Positions 1 to 10,499 of a stretch of DNA of 64,000 nucleotides are shown here, piece by piece. Numbering within the stretch: the stretch's first letter is position 1; each line of letters starts with the position of its first letter. This DNA is from Maylandia zebra (lineage: Eukaryota > Chordata > Actinopteri > Cichliformes > Cichlidae). The stretch is from contig NC_135187.1 of the NCBI RefSeq assembly GCF_041146795.1, forward strand, positions 5,467,556 through 5,531,555, given 5' to 3'. Under the pieces are notes generated by a model. It was not told the DNA's origin. It did no database searches and worked only from the letters and a program-made list of their open reading frames with translations. Made by a program: the position numbers and the translations under genes.

Positions 1-268
1 TTTAATAGCTTGCATTTTGACAAAGAGTGCATTTGTATGGTCCCTGTACCCTACATTATTTATTAATCTAATGGCCCTTTTCTGTATTATAGTTATTGTT
101 TGTGTGTTACTTTTGTATGTGTTTCCCCAGACCTCTACACAGTAGCTCATATATGGCAGTAGTAAAGCACAGTATAAAATGTGCAGTGCTTTCTGATCCA
201 ACATATGCTTTGCTTTCCCCAGGACAGCAATGCCCCGTGCCAATTTCCCCCGAACATAAGTAATGTAG
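1..268 (-). pseudogene. LINE reverse-transcriptase C-terminal fragment
   Basis: The minus strand reads open for about 85 codons from roughly position 268 to the window edge. It includes LPYMSYCVEVWGNTY and IIQKRAIRLI, the pattern found after the catalytic palm of non-LTR retrotransposon reverse transcriptases (CR1/L2-like). There is no start codon and the rest of the polymerase would lie outside the window. The right edge abuts hAT-like sequence. I infer a truncated dead LINE; the clade is uncertain. Confidence 0.6.
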
Positions 269-630
269 TCATTAATATACTGCAACAACATGGGAATAGA
301 GCAGCTGCCAGAGAATTCAACATTAATGAATCAATGGTACAGAAGTGGAGGAAGCTTGAATAAAGTTTGATTTATCTGACTGCTTTGTTTCGCTTAATGT
401 GCCTTATAATCCCGTGCACGTTATGGTCCGAAAAATGCGTACTGCACACTGCAGTTTAATGTTGCAAAGCACCTCTTTTTAACTTCAGTGGATATTATAC
501 ATGGTTATGCTCAGGATATGTCAGCCCATTTCTACTGGAAATGCCTTTTGGTTAAACTTTCAGCAAGGAATTTGCATTTGCACTGTTACATTTTTATAAA
601 GTCTTATAAAGGTACACTGGTACAGCACAT
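269..630 (+). mobile_element. hAT-family element fragment, copy 1
   Basis: This stretch is nearly identical to 13757-14100, the 3' half of the complete hAT element at 12859-14281. It includes a short open stretch, GNRAAAREFNINESMVQKW, resembling the helix-turn-helix of pogo/Brinker-type DNA-binding domains. The copy lacks terminal inverted repeats and is interrupted by the L1 insertion that follows. Confidence 0.6.
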
Positions 631-697
631 GTGAGTGAAATCAACCCGTTCTCACTCCCGACGCGTAAAATAATGACGACAGAAACACACGCTTCTT

Positions 698-1618
698 TTT
701 TTTTTTTTTTTTTAATTTATGTTTTATTAGTTTTCTTATTTATACAACATATACAACAAATTCAATTTAATCACCGTGAGGGGGAAAGCAAAACCAAACC
801 GAACCACAACAGAAGAGACAAACGGACCAAAACAAGACAAAACAAAACACAAGAATAAACAAACCAAGAAATACAATGACATTATACAAAATCGGGCCTC
901 CCATTTTGTACATATTTCAACCATTTCAACCAATATTCTTCAAAAGAGTCCGCCTGGCACTTTAGCCTAAAAGTTATTCTTTCCATAACAAAAATATTAT
1001 ATATCACATCAATCCATTCATCTATGGTAGGAATATCCTCTTTAATCCAAAGGCGAGTTATGGCCTTTTTGCAAGCTACCGACAGCACACTGAACAAATA
1101 CTTATCCGGTTTGCATAGATTAAGACTCTCTAGGTTGCCTAGGTACAATAATGCAAAATGAAATTGTACTTTCTTTTGGAAGATTGTTTCCATGACCTTA
1201 CGTATTTCCTTCCAAAATGGTACCACACGGGGACCTTCCCAAAAAATGTGAAAATGATTTGCTGTTGCATGTCCACAATGCCTCCAGCATGTTGTATTCT
1301 GAGAATAATTGGATTTTTGGGCTGGGGTAATAAAATAACGAAATACATTCTTCCAGCTGAATTCCCTCCACGAGGGGGAGCTTGTTACTGACCACTGCTG
1401 CCTACAAATCCCATCCCATTCCTCTCCTGTTAAGACTAGATTGCTCTCTGTTTCCCATCTTACTTTAACATATCTTGTATCATGACCCCGTAGATTGATC
1501 AGTGAACAATATAATTTGTAAATGATTTTTTGATAGGGTCCATCTCTATATGCATTCTCGAATATATTTATAATCTCTTCATTCCCAGTCGATAACAGAG
1601 AATTTTTTTGCTTTTTTT
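698..1618 (-). mobile_element. 5'-truncated L1-like LINE with target-site duplication
   Basis: The minus strand encodes the C-terminal region of an L1/Tx1-type ORF2, including VPFWKEIRKVMETIFQ and LWIKEDIPTIDEWIDVIY, split over more than one frame. A poly(T) run at about 698-712 is the minus-strand poly(A) tail. The 17-bp flanks at 681-697 (agaaacacacgcttctt) and 1619-1635 differ at one base, which fits an L1 target-site duplication. The frame breaks show that the copy is dead. Confidence 0.8.
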
Positions 1619-1820
1619 AGAAACACACACTTCTTACCGAAGAAATGAATATTATTTTACAGTGTTGCTGAATCACATGGATGAATTTAACACCTGGACA
1701 CAGTTATAGGGCTTTGGAGCGTGATGTCACGGGGTTGGGCTTGGAAAGGATTTTGGCCCGATCCGCCATTTTGGAGGTCTAGCACAAGTGAAGAGGGAGC
1801 AAAGGCACACACCAACAGCC

Positions 1821-2340
1821 ATGGTTCGTTCTTGCTGTGTGGTCGTCTGCAATGTTCGATCGCACGATCGGCAAGAGAATAAGCTTGAAAAGGGTTTATC
1901 TTTTAATTCTTTCCCAACCCGGAAGCAACATGAGGCAGCTCGTGTATTGATGTTACCAAACGAAGGTGTCTAGCCTGGATAGCAGCTGTGAGACGAGCTG
2001 ATATCCAGTTCTCTTCCATCTCCAAATATCTGTTGATGCTCCTGACATTTTCATTCCGGTAAGTTCGAAATATGTTCATATCACTCTTTATAGCCTATTA
2101 GTTTTATTTTCTATGCGCTCTGAGCTCATAGCAAATTAGAACAAACATCCTACTGAGTGATTTTGCAGAACTACCTTCTATTTATAGAGTTGCTAATTAT
2201 TTGGCATTATTGCAGTAAACCAGCCTATGAAATGGGTGAAACACATCATGACTGGGTTCCAGCGCTACACAAGGGACCTGCTTCAAACATACCACCATGC
2301 CAATCAGATTACTTCTTCCATGTGAGAGTGAAGAGGTGAC
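1821..2340 (+). pseudogene. THAP-domain transposase fragment (P-element-like), broken
   Basis: The plus strand starts with MVRSCCVVVCNVRSHD, the first cysteine pair of a THAP zinc finger. In a shifted frame it continues with CLAWIAAVRRADIQF, then a C..HFHSGKF stretch in which stop codons replace two residues. Further on, KPAYEMGETHHDWVPALHKG resembles the proline/DW-rich segment of fish THAP-transposon proteins. At least one frameshift and several stops are visible, so this is a decayed P-element/THAP9-like fragment. Confidence 0.55.
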
Positions 2341-2780
2341 CCTCCTGGATAAGATGGTGAAGGTTTGCTGCGTTTTGGTGAACAGTGTGATAATAAAACC
2401 AGGGAAAAATGAAACCTGCTCCTGTTAAATATTCTTAAGTCTTGTGTTGTTAGAATTGCTGTATTTTTTCAAAAGATACAGTAAATAAAGTAATGTTAGT
2501 AGTGGGTGATATCATGTAAACACTGTCATGATTTTGTGTAAACATTTTGTCATTTGTAAACTATAAATGACATTGATTCTACATTGTAACTGATGTGATG
2601 TTCTATAAGGTGGTTTTAATAAAAAAAAGAGGCAAAAATTAGTTTGTTTCTTTATTCAACTTTTGAACAGTGGTACTCAGTCAGTACATATTCGGTAAAT
2701 GCAAATTATTTACACGGCAGTGCACTACAGGCATAAATCTAGACCCCTAGATCAAACATTATGGGTCACAACCCACAGCT

Positions 2781-3110
2781 TTACTGTGTTAGTAAAGTAT
2801 CCAGTAGCAGTGACAACTCCTCCACAGTAGCAGGTGGGATTTTTCTGTTTTGAGGACGGCTCCTTTTACCTGTCACTACAGATGGTCTGTTTATGTTTTG
2901 ATTGAGAGCCTTTTTTTGGGCAGCTGAAGAGGAGAAGTCTATCTTATGGCCAACCTCTGGCTGTATATTGGTCATATTACCCAGCAAAACCCAGTATGCA
3001 GGTTCATCTGTAACAGTCCTTATGCCACAGATCAACACTGTTGCTTCTACATTAAACAGAAGAGCAGTGACGTGACCAATAAGCCATACTAAATCCCACT
3101 TGTGTTTCAC
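2781..3110 (-). CDS. Unrecognised small ORF beside the THAP remnant
   Basis: An uninterrupted 109-codon minus-strand frame starts with ATG and has a basic, proline-containing C-terminal third (TGKRSRPQNRKIPPATVEEL). I do not recognise a family. It lies tail-to-tail with the THAP remnant inside repeat-derived DNA, so it may be part of the same transposon or a chance frame. Confidence 0.25.
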   Translation of the reverse strand: MKHKWDLVWLIGHVTALLFNVEATVLICGIRTVTDEPAYWVLLGNMTNIQPEVGHKIDFSSSAAQKKALNQNINRPSVVTGKRSRPQNRKIPPATVEELSLLLDTLLTQ

Positions 3111-3179
3111 GTATTTATTTAAAACTTAAACAATAAACGTTTGCTTTCAATCAAAACAAATAGCGCATGTATTAACTTA

Positions 3180-3790
3180 CATCGTTTGTGAGCATTTGTA
3201 TTTGTATTGAATCTTTATTTTAAACATGTTTAAATAAAAACAACTGGGAAAAAAGAGACAAACAAACAAAAGGAAAACAAAGCAACAATAATTATAAGTA
3301 ACTTACATGTTCAAAAGGACTAGGAAGAAGCATAAGCTTATTTAATCCCACCCCCTTTCCACTATTTAGTAATTAATAGTCAACACTTTTTCTTCCCTCA
3401 GAAATTCAATACAATTACATTACATAATGCATGTAATTTTTATTTATTTAACCCCAGTAATACGTCAAAAGATATACAATTTACAGACATATATGCATAC
3501 TTGTGCACCCACAACACACATATATACACATCACTGTTGTGAAAATAGTGGGTGAACACCCGATCAGAGCCACCTCCTCCCTGATGAGTACGCCTGTGTC
3601 ACGTAAATAACACGCGATCACCTGAGGTGCAGGAAAATCAAAACACCTGAACCACCACAATAAATAAACAGAACATAAACATTCACTTTGGCTCTTACAC
3701 ACTTTTTAAAACCCTTTTTGTATTTATTTATTTATTTTTTTATATGTTAAATGTTTCTTAAACGCACTTTTCTAAACACTATATGACGCA
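3180..3790. repeat. Low-complexity and LINE-tail-like DNA
   Basis: There is no supportable gene. Around 3305-3370 the sequence resembles the 3' ends of fish L2-like LINEs (reverse complement ...ggattaaataagcttatgcttcttcct). The rest is A/T-rich with short homopolymers. Confidence 0.3.
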
Positions 3791-4160
3791 AGGTTTCATT
3801 ACTCATTCCCAAACCTAACTGACAATCTAAGACCAAAGACCTTGCTTAATAATGATTATACAAAAAAAATAAATAAATAATCGTTGATCAACAATTTTTA
3901 TCCCTCATTTATGCAAACAAATTGTAAATTGGACCCATGCAAATCATTTAGTCACGTTGTGTACAAGTGTTCAGTATATATGAGTTTTTAGGTTCAGCCT
4001 AAGCTGAAAATATATACACAGCCTAAAGACAAAGCAAAGCACAAAATCAGGATTTTTTTTTATTTTAATTATTTATTTTTTGTTATTAATAATTCCATGT
4101 GGTGAAATGATTATTACCCAGGTTGGTTAGATTGCCAATTATTTTCTTGCCAGTCTGGCT

Positions 4161-5159
4161 TTAATTGAGAATCTCCAGAATTAAGAGTTTTGCCACACAA
4201 TCAGATGCAGCTGTCAGGTAAAACATCCTAGAGAAGATATTTGGTCTCTTCAATGGTGCATTTCTTATGAAACTTTTGACAATCTCTTTGTCAACATTTC
4301 GGTGGCCAATTTTCATTAACTGCATGACAGTGTTTGGATATTTCCACTTTTCCTGGAGTTCATTGTATACTGCCACGCTGACCTCTTCAATGTCCTCCAA
4401 GGAGATTTTAAGCTTTTGGGACACAATTTTACCCCAGACTTTTTGGGCAAGCCTCTGTTTAATGGCTTCATCAGTCCCTAGAGGCAATTTCCCTGCTTCA
4501 TTTGTATTGCTCATTGCGTGCATAACCAGATCTCTAGCAAAGCGTTCCACAAGTTCTCTGTACTCGTCTCGGTTTTTAGATAAAGTAAGTATTCTTTTGG
4601 GTAATGCCAGCAGATGTCTGGTGAATGTTGGGACAGTAATATCATCCTCAAGCTCTTCCTTCAGACTTGAAATCAAATCTTTTTCCTTGCACTTATGCGC
4701 TTTGTAAAGATTGGTGAAAATGGCTTTCGCAATACTGGGCAGCCTCTTTGGACATAGATCCAAATGTTTTCCCTCAATTTCAGGCCAGATTTTCTCAAGC
4801 AGACGATAACAGTTGGGAATCCTTGTGGAGTCTTTGTGTTTAGAGGAGACTTTCTCTAAGGCCCGTGAAACTACCAACTGAGTAAGTGCATAAACAAACA
4901 TTTTTTCTGCAGACACATCATCAGATGCCAGACTGATGACAGAAGAAGAATCAACTTCTGAGTCATGTACAGCTGGAATCACAGGCTTTTCCACGGGACA
5001 AGCTTTTATTTTGTCCCAGTGTTTTGTATCAGCTGTGGGCTTTTTCTTCATACAGCTTTTCTTTGGTTCTGCTATGGCTTGGGATTGTGTGTCCACATGC
5101 TGAAGACATTTGCCGGCCTCTGTCTTCAGTTCTGCAGTACCTGTTTTTTTTATTATCAC
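4161..5159 (-). CDS. Unrecognised fish protein, main C-terminal exon
   Basis: This is a long minus-strand open frame (about 332 codons). I do not recognise the family. The N-terminal third is hydrophilic and lysine-rich with one copy of a repeated unit (SCMKKKPTADTKHWDKIKAC). The remainder looks helical and globular, with EDIEEVSVAVYNELQEKW and APLKRPNIFSRMF near the end. There is no signal peptide or membrane segment. The first codon in frame is GTG, not ATG, so the start must come from upstream sequence by splicing or a frame change, or from an internal ATG. A second copy of the C-terminal part lies inverted at 6720-6970 with the same ending, which supports real past coding. What remains uncertain is whether the gene is functional. 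Confidence 0.5.
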   Translation of the reverse strand: MIIKKTGTAELKTEAGKCLQHVDTQSQAIAEPKKSCMKKKPTADTKHWDKIKACPVEKPVIPAVHDSEVDSSSVISLASDDVSAEKMFVYALTQLVVSRALEKVSSKHKDSTRIPNCYRLLEKIWPEIEGKHLDLCPKRLPSIAKAIFTNLYKAHKCKEKDLISSLKEELEDDITVPTFTRHLLALPKRILTLSKNRDEYRELVERFARDLVMHAMSNTNEAGKLPLGTDEAIKQRLAQKVWGKIVSQKLKISLEDIEEVSVAVYNELQEKWKYPNTVMQLMKIGHRNVDKEIVKSFIRNAPLKRPNIFSRMFYLTAASDCVAKLLILEILN

Positions 5160-5656
5160 CGCAGTTGTCTACAGATATTTCTTTCAGGATGCTGTCTTTT
5201 CCTCCTTTTGCCTCCGTTTCCTTGCATTTATCAACGTCTGACTCATATGCAGCTGGCATTGCAGGCTTTTTCATGGGACAAGCTTCTATTTTGTCCCAGT
5301 CTTTTGTATCAGCTGTGGACTTTTTCTTCATACAGCTCTTTCTTGGTTCTGCTGTGGCTGTGGTTTGGGATTGTGTGTCCACATGCTGAAGACTTGCACT
5401 GGCCTCTGTCTCCAGTTCCGGAGTTTGTTTTTTTATTATCACCACAGTTGTCTACAGATATTTCTGTTACCATGTCTTCCTTTGCTCGTGTTACCCCTGT
5501 TTTCTCATGGGAATCAGCGTCCACTGACTCAAGACACTCCTCTGTCTGTGTGGACACCGGAGCTCCCTTCTCATTGGTTGTCTCTGTTGCATCCACTAAC
5601 ATGTCTGCTCTTTGTGAACTAAATGTGTTTGAATGTTGCTCGCTGTTCTGATGCAT
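5160..5656 (-). pseudogene. Repeat-unit N-terminal region of the same unrecognised gene
   Basis: Two further minus-strand frames precede the main exon. The first starts with an ATG at 5656 (MHQNSEQHSNTF) and runs to EISVDNCGDNKK. The second carries QTPELETEAS, then SCMKKKSTADTKDWDKIEAC, and again ends in EISVDNCGDNKK. A DNA unit of about 280 bp is duplicated (4985-5180 against 5265-5470). At the end of each EISVDNCGDNKK there is an A-tract (7 As in the upstream copy, 8 in the downstream one) after which the homologous coding sequence continues one base on (+1). Straight reading hits a stop in each unit. The region is either a pseudogene, a spliced repeat array, or a frameshifted gene. Confidence 0.4.
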
Positions 5657-5749
5657 GAATGCGCTCTGAACTAAATCGCAGGTGTTTATGGAGTTCTGGA
5701 ATTCTATTTATCCGGTTGTTCAGTCCGACGTCACTAGCAGTGTCTGGGT

Positions 5750-6345
5750 CTAAACTCCGCTGCAGGTCCATATATCAAACGATCACTATGGCATTACTGA
5801 GAGTTGAAAAACTGTCTAAAGTCTTTCATCTTTAATAAAATGATCAGCGTTCTGCTCTACCAGGTGTAACAATTGAGTTTAACATCCAGGCATCCATGAA
5901 AACGGAATTTATGACATTTAACGGAGTTAGAAGTTAGCAGGGAGTTAGCTCGCTAGCTTCTATCTAAATACAATATAGCATGTCCTGACTGCGGGGTTTT
6001 GGAAACAAATTAAAACGTACAGCTCTGTTATCACTTCCAGCATAAATGAAGACAGAAAACTAAACAGCAGTGACGTTTGTAGGGTTACTGAAGTTGGGCT
6101 AGCTGGTATATAATGATCTGCTACGTGACAGCTAGCGACACAGCTATGTTAGCATAATATAAACAAGCTAACTTTTTTTCCACTTGATAAAAGTTAACGT
6201 GAGTGTTGTCGGTGGTCAGGAACAAATGTAATCGCATGGCAGGATGCTGTAAAAGGACCAAACTTCAGCCAGGAGAACAACTGAGATAATCCATCCACAA
6301 TACGATGTTAGTCATTCATATACTGCTGCATGGGCTGGGCTGTAG
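5750..6345. mobile_element. hAT-family element fragment, copy 2
   Basis: This region closely matches 13195-13760, the internal part of the hAT element at 12859-14281. Shared stretches include ggagttagaagttagcag and acagcagtgacgtttgtagg. No terminal inverted repeats are visible. It separates the unrecognised gene from its inverted partial copy. Confidence 0.6.
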
Positions 6346-6719
6346 TTACATCCTAAGGTTTTAAAAACTGAGCTTAAATAAATGATTAGCGGTAATAAAA
6401 GCCGAGGGAGGTCAACAGTGATCACTGACTGTTTTAGGAGCTTTTTGAGATCAAATAGAAGAAAATACGTAACATTAAACATGTTAACAACACAAAAGCC
6501 ATATTAAACACAGACTACTTTAGACCCGGAAGTAGGATTCGTCGCGTCATCACTGAACAACCGGATTGGCTCGTGTCCTGTAGGCCCCGCCCACTGCCCT
6601 TTGATAATTACCAAGCCCCGCCCACATCGAATGACTGTTGCCTAGCAACCGCTAGATGACAGTAGCACGGATGGGCACAGCAACTGTGACGTCATCCAGT
6701 GTTCTTTGATCAAAGAGAA

Positions 6720-6969
6720 GTAAGTGTTGGCTATCTTGTGGGCTAAAATTGTGTCCCAAAATCTTGAAATCTCCTTGGAGAACATGGAAGATCTCACTGT
6801 GACAGTATACAATGAACTCCGGGAAAAGTGGAGAGGTGCTGACAATGTCCTGGGGTTTATGAATAATGGAAATCCAAGACTTGACAAAATGATTGTCAGA
6901 ATTTTCAAAAGTAAGGCCCCATTGAGAAGACCAAATATCTTCTCTAGGATGTTTTCATCTGTACACTAA
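6720..6969 (+). pseudogene. Truncated inverted copy of the unrecognised gene
   Basis: The plus strand encodes about 80 residues matching the C-terminus of the 4161-5159 minus-strand gene: KIVSQNLEISLENMEDLTV, VYNELREKW and APLRRPNIFSRMF. It stops about 18 codons earlier than the other copy. Similarity continues past the stop to about 7350 (against 3800-4160 inverted), so this is a segmental inverted duplication. The N-terminal repeat units are absent. The ORF is short and probably a pseudogene or last exon only. Confidence 0.5.
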
Positions 6970-7349
6970 AGTTTACCTGACACATGGTGGCGTTACAAAG
7001 AAGATTACTCACTTTATTTAAAAGCCCAGAAGAGTAACAAGAACTTGTGGAACTGTTCACTAAAGACCACATGAAATTATTACCAACAAATAATAAAAAA
7101 CAAAAAATAAAAAAAAAGATCTTGATTTTGAGCTTTGTTTTATTTGTCTTCAGATTGTGTATACATTTTCAGTTTAGGCTGAAGCTAAAAACTCATTTAT
7201 ACTGAACATTTTTAAACAACATAACTGTATATTTGAAATAATTCCAATTTTCAATCTGTTTGCATAAACGAGGAATAAAAGTTTCTGATCAATGTTGATT
7301 TTTTTACAGTCATTGTTAAGCAAGAACATTTAGATTGTCAGTTGTCAGT

Positions 7350-8440
7350 GACACAGCTGCCATATAGCCGTTTGTTCTCCTCAGTAAATTAAAAACGTGT
7401 GCACCCAATTCTTGCTTTTTAAAGTCATTAAAGATACAATACTGTACAATCATACCATTCAGGTAAAAAAAAAAAAAAAAAAACAGTTCAGCTAAATCAT
7501 TAAAAACCCAAATTCCCATAACACTCATACCCATAAGGAGTGAATCTAAACTTTTCACCACACCTGTATGATTGCACATTTGTCAAGAAATTACTGTTCC
7601 TGGTAACCAAATTTGCCCAGCAAAATATAAAGATATGTGGAGGGGCCAACGACTTTGAACATTACCATACATAAAACAAAACTATGATCTCTTTAAGGTC
7701 TGCCAATATCAAACATTAAAATAGTTGACAGCAAAGGGTCCACAATTAAAACGTTTCTCTAGCAATACAAAGTCCTGTGTCACCCCTAAGGTTCAAACAT
7801 GTAAAGTCAAACACACACTTGTTTCATAGCACATGAAAATAAAAACTAACTAACTATTAAATCATGATACATCCTAAGTGCAGAGCCAGCACTGGATAGT
7901 TCAGGTGTACTATAATCAAGCGGTAATGACAAGAACTGCTAAGATACCAAGAACATACCCACAGAAACAAACAATGCTGTTACCAATATTCTTATCTGTA
8001 CGATATCAATGGAACTGATAATATGAAATATTAGTCAGATATTGCTTTTTTTTTCTAGTATGAATATAAAAAGAAATAAATTAAATAATTACTGAAGTGT
8101 ATGCAGTTAGTTACAGACAATTGCAGCAGTGAAATTCTGGTTTGCATTTCTACTTTTTACATTCACTGGAAACCTCATCTATAACATCTGATTAGAAAAT
8201 TACCTCATGTTTAACATTTGGCTGGAAAAAATAAGTAAAAGTAATGAAAAATGTGAGGGCTGATTTGAGTATCCTGGTCTCTTCCAGTGCATATTTCCAT
8301 ATCAAATCTAACTGAGGCACCAGCTATACCACATTTCTCTCTTACTTAATGATGACCTGTTCATCAATGTGATCTGGCTTATGTGAATTCGCACTACGCC
8401 TTAAAATCTTGGAGTCTCTCTAAAATGTAAGAATTGTTCT
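7350..8440. other. Intergenic, no gene seen
   Basis: AT-rich DNA with a poly(A) run near 7468-7485. I see no coding exons, RNA genes or recognisable transposon on either strand. Confidence 0.5.
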
Positions 8441-8454
8441 CCTACATATTCATG

Positions 8455-8622
8455 CCCCATCTTAGCTTAAAGATCTCACAGTGCTGTATAACCCCAGCAG
8501 AGCACTGAAGCTCCTTCCATCCTTTCTCCAGAACATCACGGCTCTTTGAGGATAGCAACCTGTAGCGTGGAAGCTGACTGGAGAGGAGGGAGTCTTCTGG
8601 AGGACAGAAAATGAGGGAAGAA
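8455..8622 (-). pseudogene. MHC class I alpha-3 pseudo-exon A
   Basis: After a good acceptor (ctttgcag) the minus strand reads [20 protein letters not shown] and then [16 protein letters not shown], the start of an MHC class I alpha-3 immunoglobulin domain. The first disulphide cysteine (VSCHATG in the loci at 45-54 kb) is phenylalanine here, and similarity ends after about 45 codons with a stop soon after. The second half of the domain is missing, so it cannot form the Ig fold. Confidence 0.75.
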
Positions 8623-9399
8623 CTGCAAAGAGAAAGTAAAAACAGACACATGTTAGATTCTGAGTTGTAATCTACCTTGGAAAAAGAAAGCCATGTTACT
8701 TTTTCTCTTGATGTATACATCAGATTATGTGATCTCATTATCCCATTCTTTTAGCAGTGTGGTGGGTAAAATAAATTAAACTGGACATAACATTGATATG
8801 TACTCTAAATTCCACTTTGGACTGGATTTCAACAATGATTTATACGGAACAGTTAAAGGCCACAAACCTTGGTTAGCAGTTATATTTTTGACAAGTTAAG
8901 TCCTTGTTAACCAGTAGGGAGTATTGCAAAGCGGAATGATTAATGATGCTGCTTCTCCTGTGTCTGTAAATCAAAATATATATTGTGTAGAGGTGGAATA
9001 TTACAGTTACAACCATTTGGGTCCACTTGAAGAGTTAGAGCAATTAATAAAACTTGTTCAGAGTAATCACCTTTATCCAATGATGAAACATTGGCAGTGG
9101 TCTGTTCCAGTAGGACAAAGTTTGAATTGTGAAACTTGAATATTCAATACAAAAGTGCACCAAAGCTGACAGTACCTAGTAACCCATCACCTAATTTTTA
9201 TAACTAGTTTATAGCTTATTAAATTTTCTATATTTATGGTCTATTTTCTGAAAATTATAGGTAATATATTGTAACAATCAGAGGAAACATAAAAATATAT
9301 TTTACTTGAAATAGAAAGGACCAAAACATCATGTTAATCCACTGATCTTGGACTGGATTTTATGTAGAAAATAACTGATCATCAGTAGCACATTTTTTT

Positions 9400-9530
9400 C
9401 ACACCCATGTCATGTCAGAGAGAAAAGACAGAAAGAAAAATTCAGTGGCAACTACGAAGATGAGAAGAACCAGAACAACCACTGCAGAAGTGACAGAGAT
9501 CATCATGTCAGCAGGCGTTTCTACTCAATA
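9400..9530 (-). pseudogene. Possible MHC class I transmembrane pseudo-exon
   Basis: The minus strand encodes MMISVTSAVVVLVLLIFVVA, a strongly hydrophobic helix of membrane-spanning length, just 3' of alpha-3 pseudo-exon B. Position and orientation fit the transmembrane exon of the same dead class I gene. Family assignment rests on context, not on a diagnostic motif. Confidence 0.45.
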
Positions 9531-9599
9531 AAAGATGAGTAAAAAAAAAGTAAAAAGATCATAATGTGTATACAGTAGCCCCTTCCTGTTTTCACACGG

Positions 9600-9790
9600 A
9601 GCATAGGGTACTGTAATCTGTCTGGAAGGTCACATTATGGTTATAGAAAATCTCTCCTTTAGACACATTCATGGATGTCCTTCCATCTTTCCTCCTGAAG
9701 ATCGTGGCTCTCTCAGGGTAGAAACTTGTAGCTGGCAGCTGACTGGAGAGGAGGGAGTCTTTAGGAGAAGAGACACTGAAAGAATAACTG
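9600..9790 (-). pseudogene. MHC class I alpha-3 pseudo-exon B
   Basis: The minus strand reads VSLLLKTPSSPVSC in one frame and FYPERATIFRRKDGRTSMNV in the next. A one-base deletion replaces the HATG linker of the intact loci. The exon also stops before the second Ig cysteine. This is a second, independent class I alpha-3 remnant about 1 kb from pseudo-exon A, with the putative transmembrane remnant on its 3' side. Confidence 0.7.
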
Positions 9791-9899
9791 CTGAAAAAGA
9801 GCTGTTTAACTTGTGTCATACTGGGACCTTTCTTTGCCACTTTTTTTTTTTTATTCGTATGAAAGCCATTTCCACCGTGTTGGGTGTAATATAGCGAAA

Positions 9900-10480
9900 C
9901 TTGCCACCCGGTTTCGTTTTTGTAAGATTCAAAATTTCAGTCTGATTTTCTTACATCAGCCTAACACGGCTTAGCAGCAAAAATACTCACACTGAACACC
10001 CTAGGGACCGTTTTGGGCCCATTGACTTCCATTATAAACGCTATTTTTCACTGCAGAATTATTACCGTTAATGTCTTGGTGATTACTTATGTTTCCGTTT
10101 CGTTTTGGTCTATGGGCCTTAGAGTTGTAATTTTTTTATTTGTCCACCGGGTGGCGCCCTTGCTCCACATTTGACCCCGGGCTGGAAAACAGCGGGCTGC
10201 TTAGACAGACCTGCGGGAAGCGAAGCCTCATTTCCGGCGTGCAGCAGCGGCTTCGCCCGCTGATCGGGCGGGACCATTTTCGGTCCCTAGGACCATGAGA
10301 GGGTGCATTTTTTTTTAGTCAACAGGAAATGACGTATTTGTTGTCACGTGGTATCGGACGTGTGGGCTGGAAAAAGGAGTCCCCGGTGATCGTGCCCCGG
10401 TCATCGTCGCGACTTACCCCGGGAAGATGCACTTTTTTCGGCCTAGAGGAGGAGCATTTGCCGCCTGGAGACCATTTTCT
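9900..10480. other. No gene; moderately GC-rich dispersed repeat
   Basis: I see no supportable coding sequence. The stretch is richer in CpG than its surroundings (10140-10450) and leads directly into the tandem repeat that follows, so it is probably part of that repeat. Confidence 0.35.
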
Positions 10481-10499
10481 GGTCCTGAAAAAAAAAAAA

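Noticed and set aside
4965..5651. Plus-strand ORF of 228 codons opposite the unrecognised gene
   Set aside because: It mirrors the duplicated minus-strand coding units and has a cysteine/leucine/serine-rich composition typical of antisense frames.
5760..6640. Bidirectional promoter between the inverted gene copies
   Set aside because: Most of the interval is hAT-derived repeat also found at 13.2-13.8 kb, and no promoter motif could be supported.
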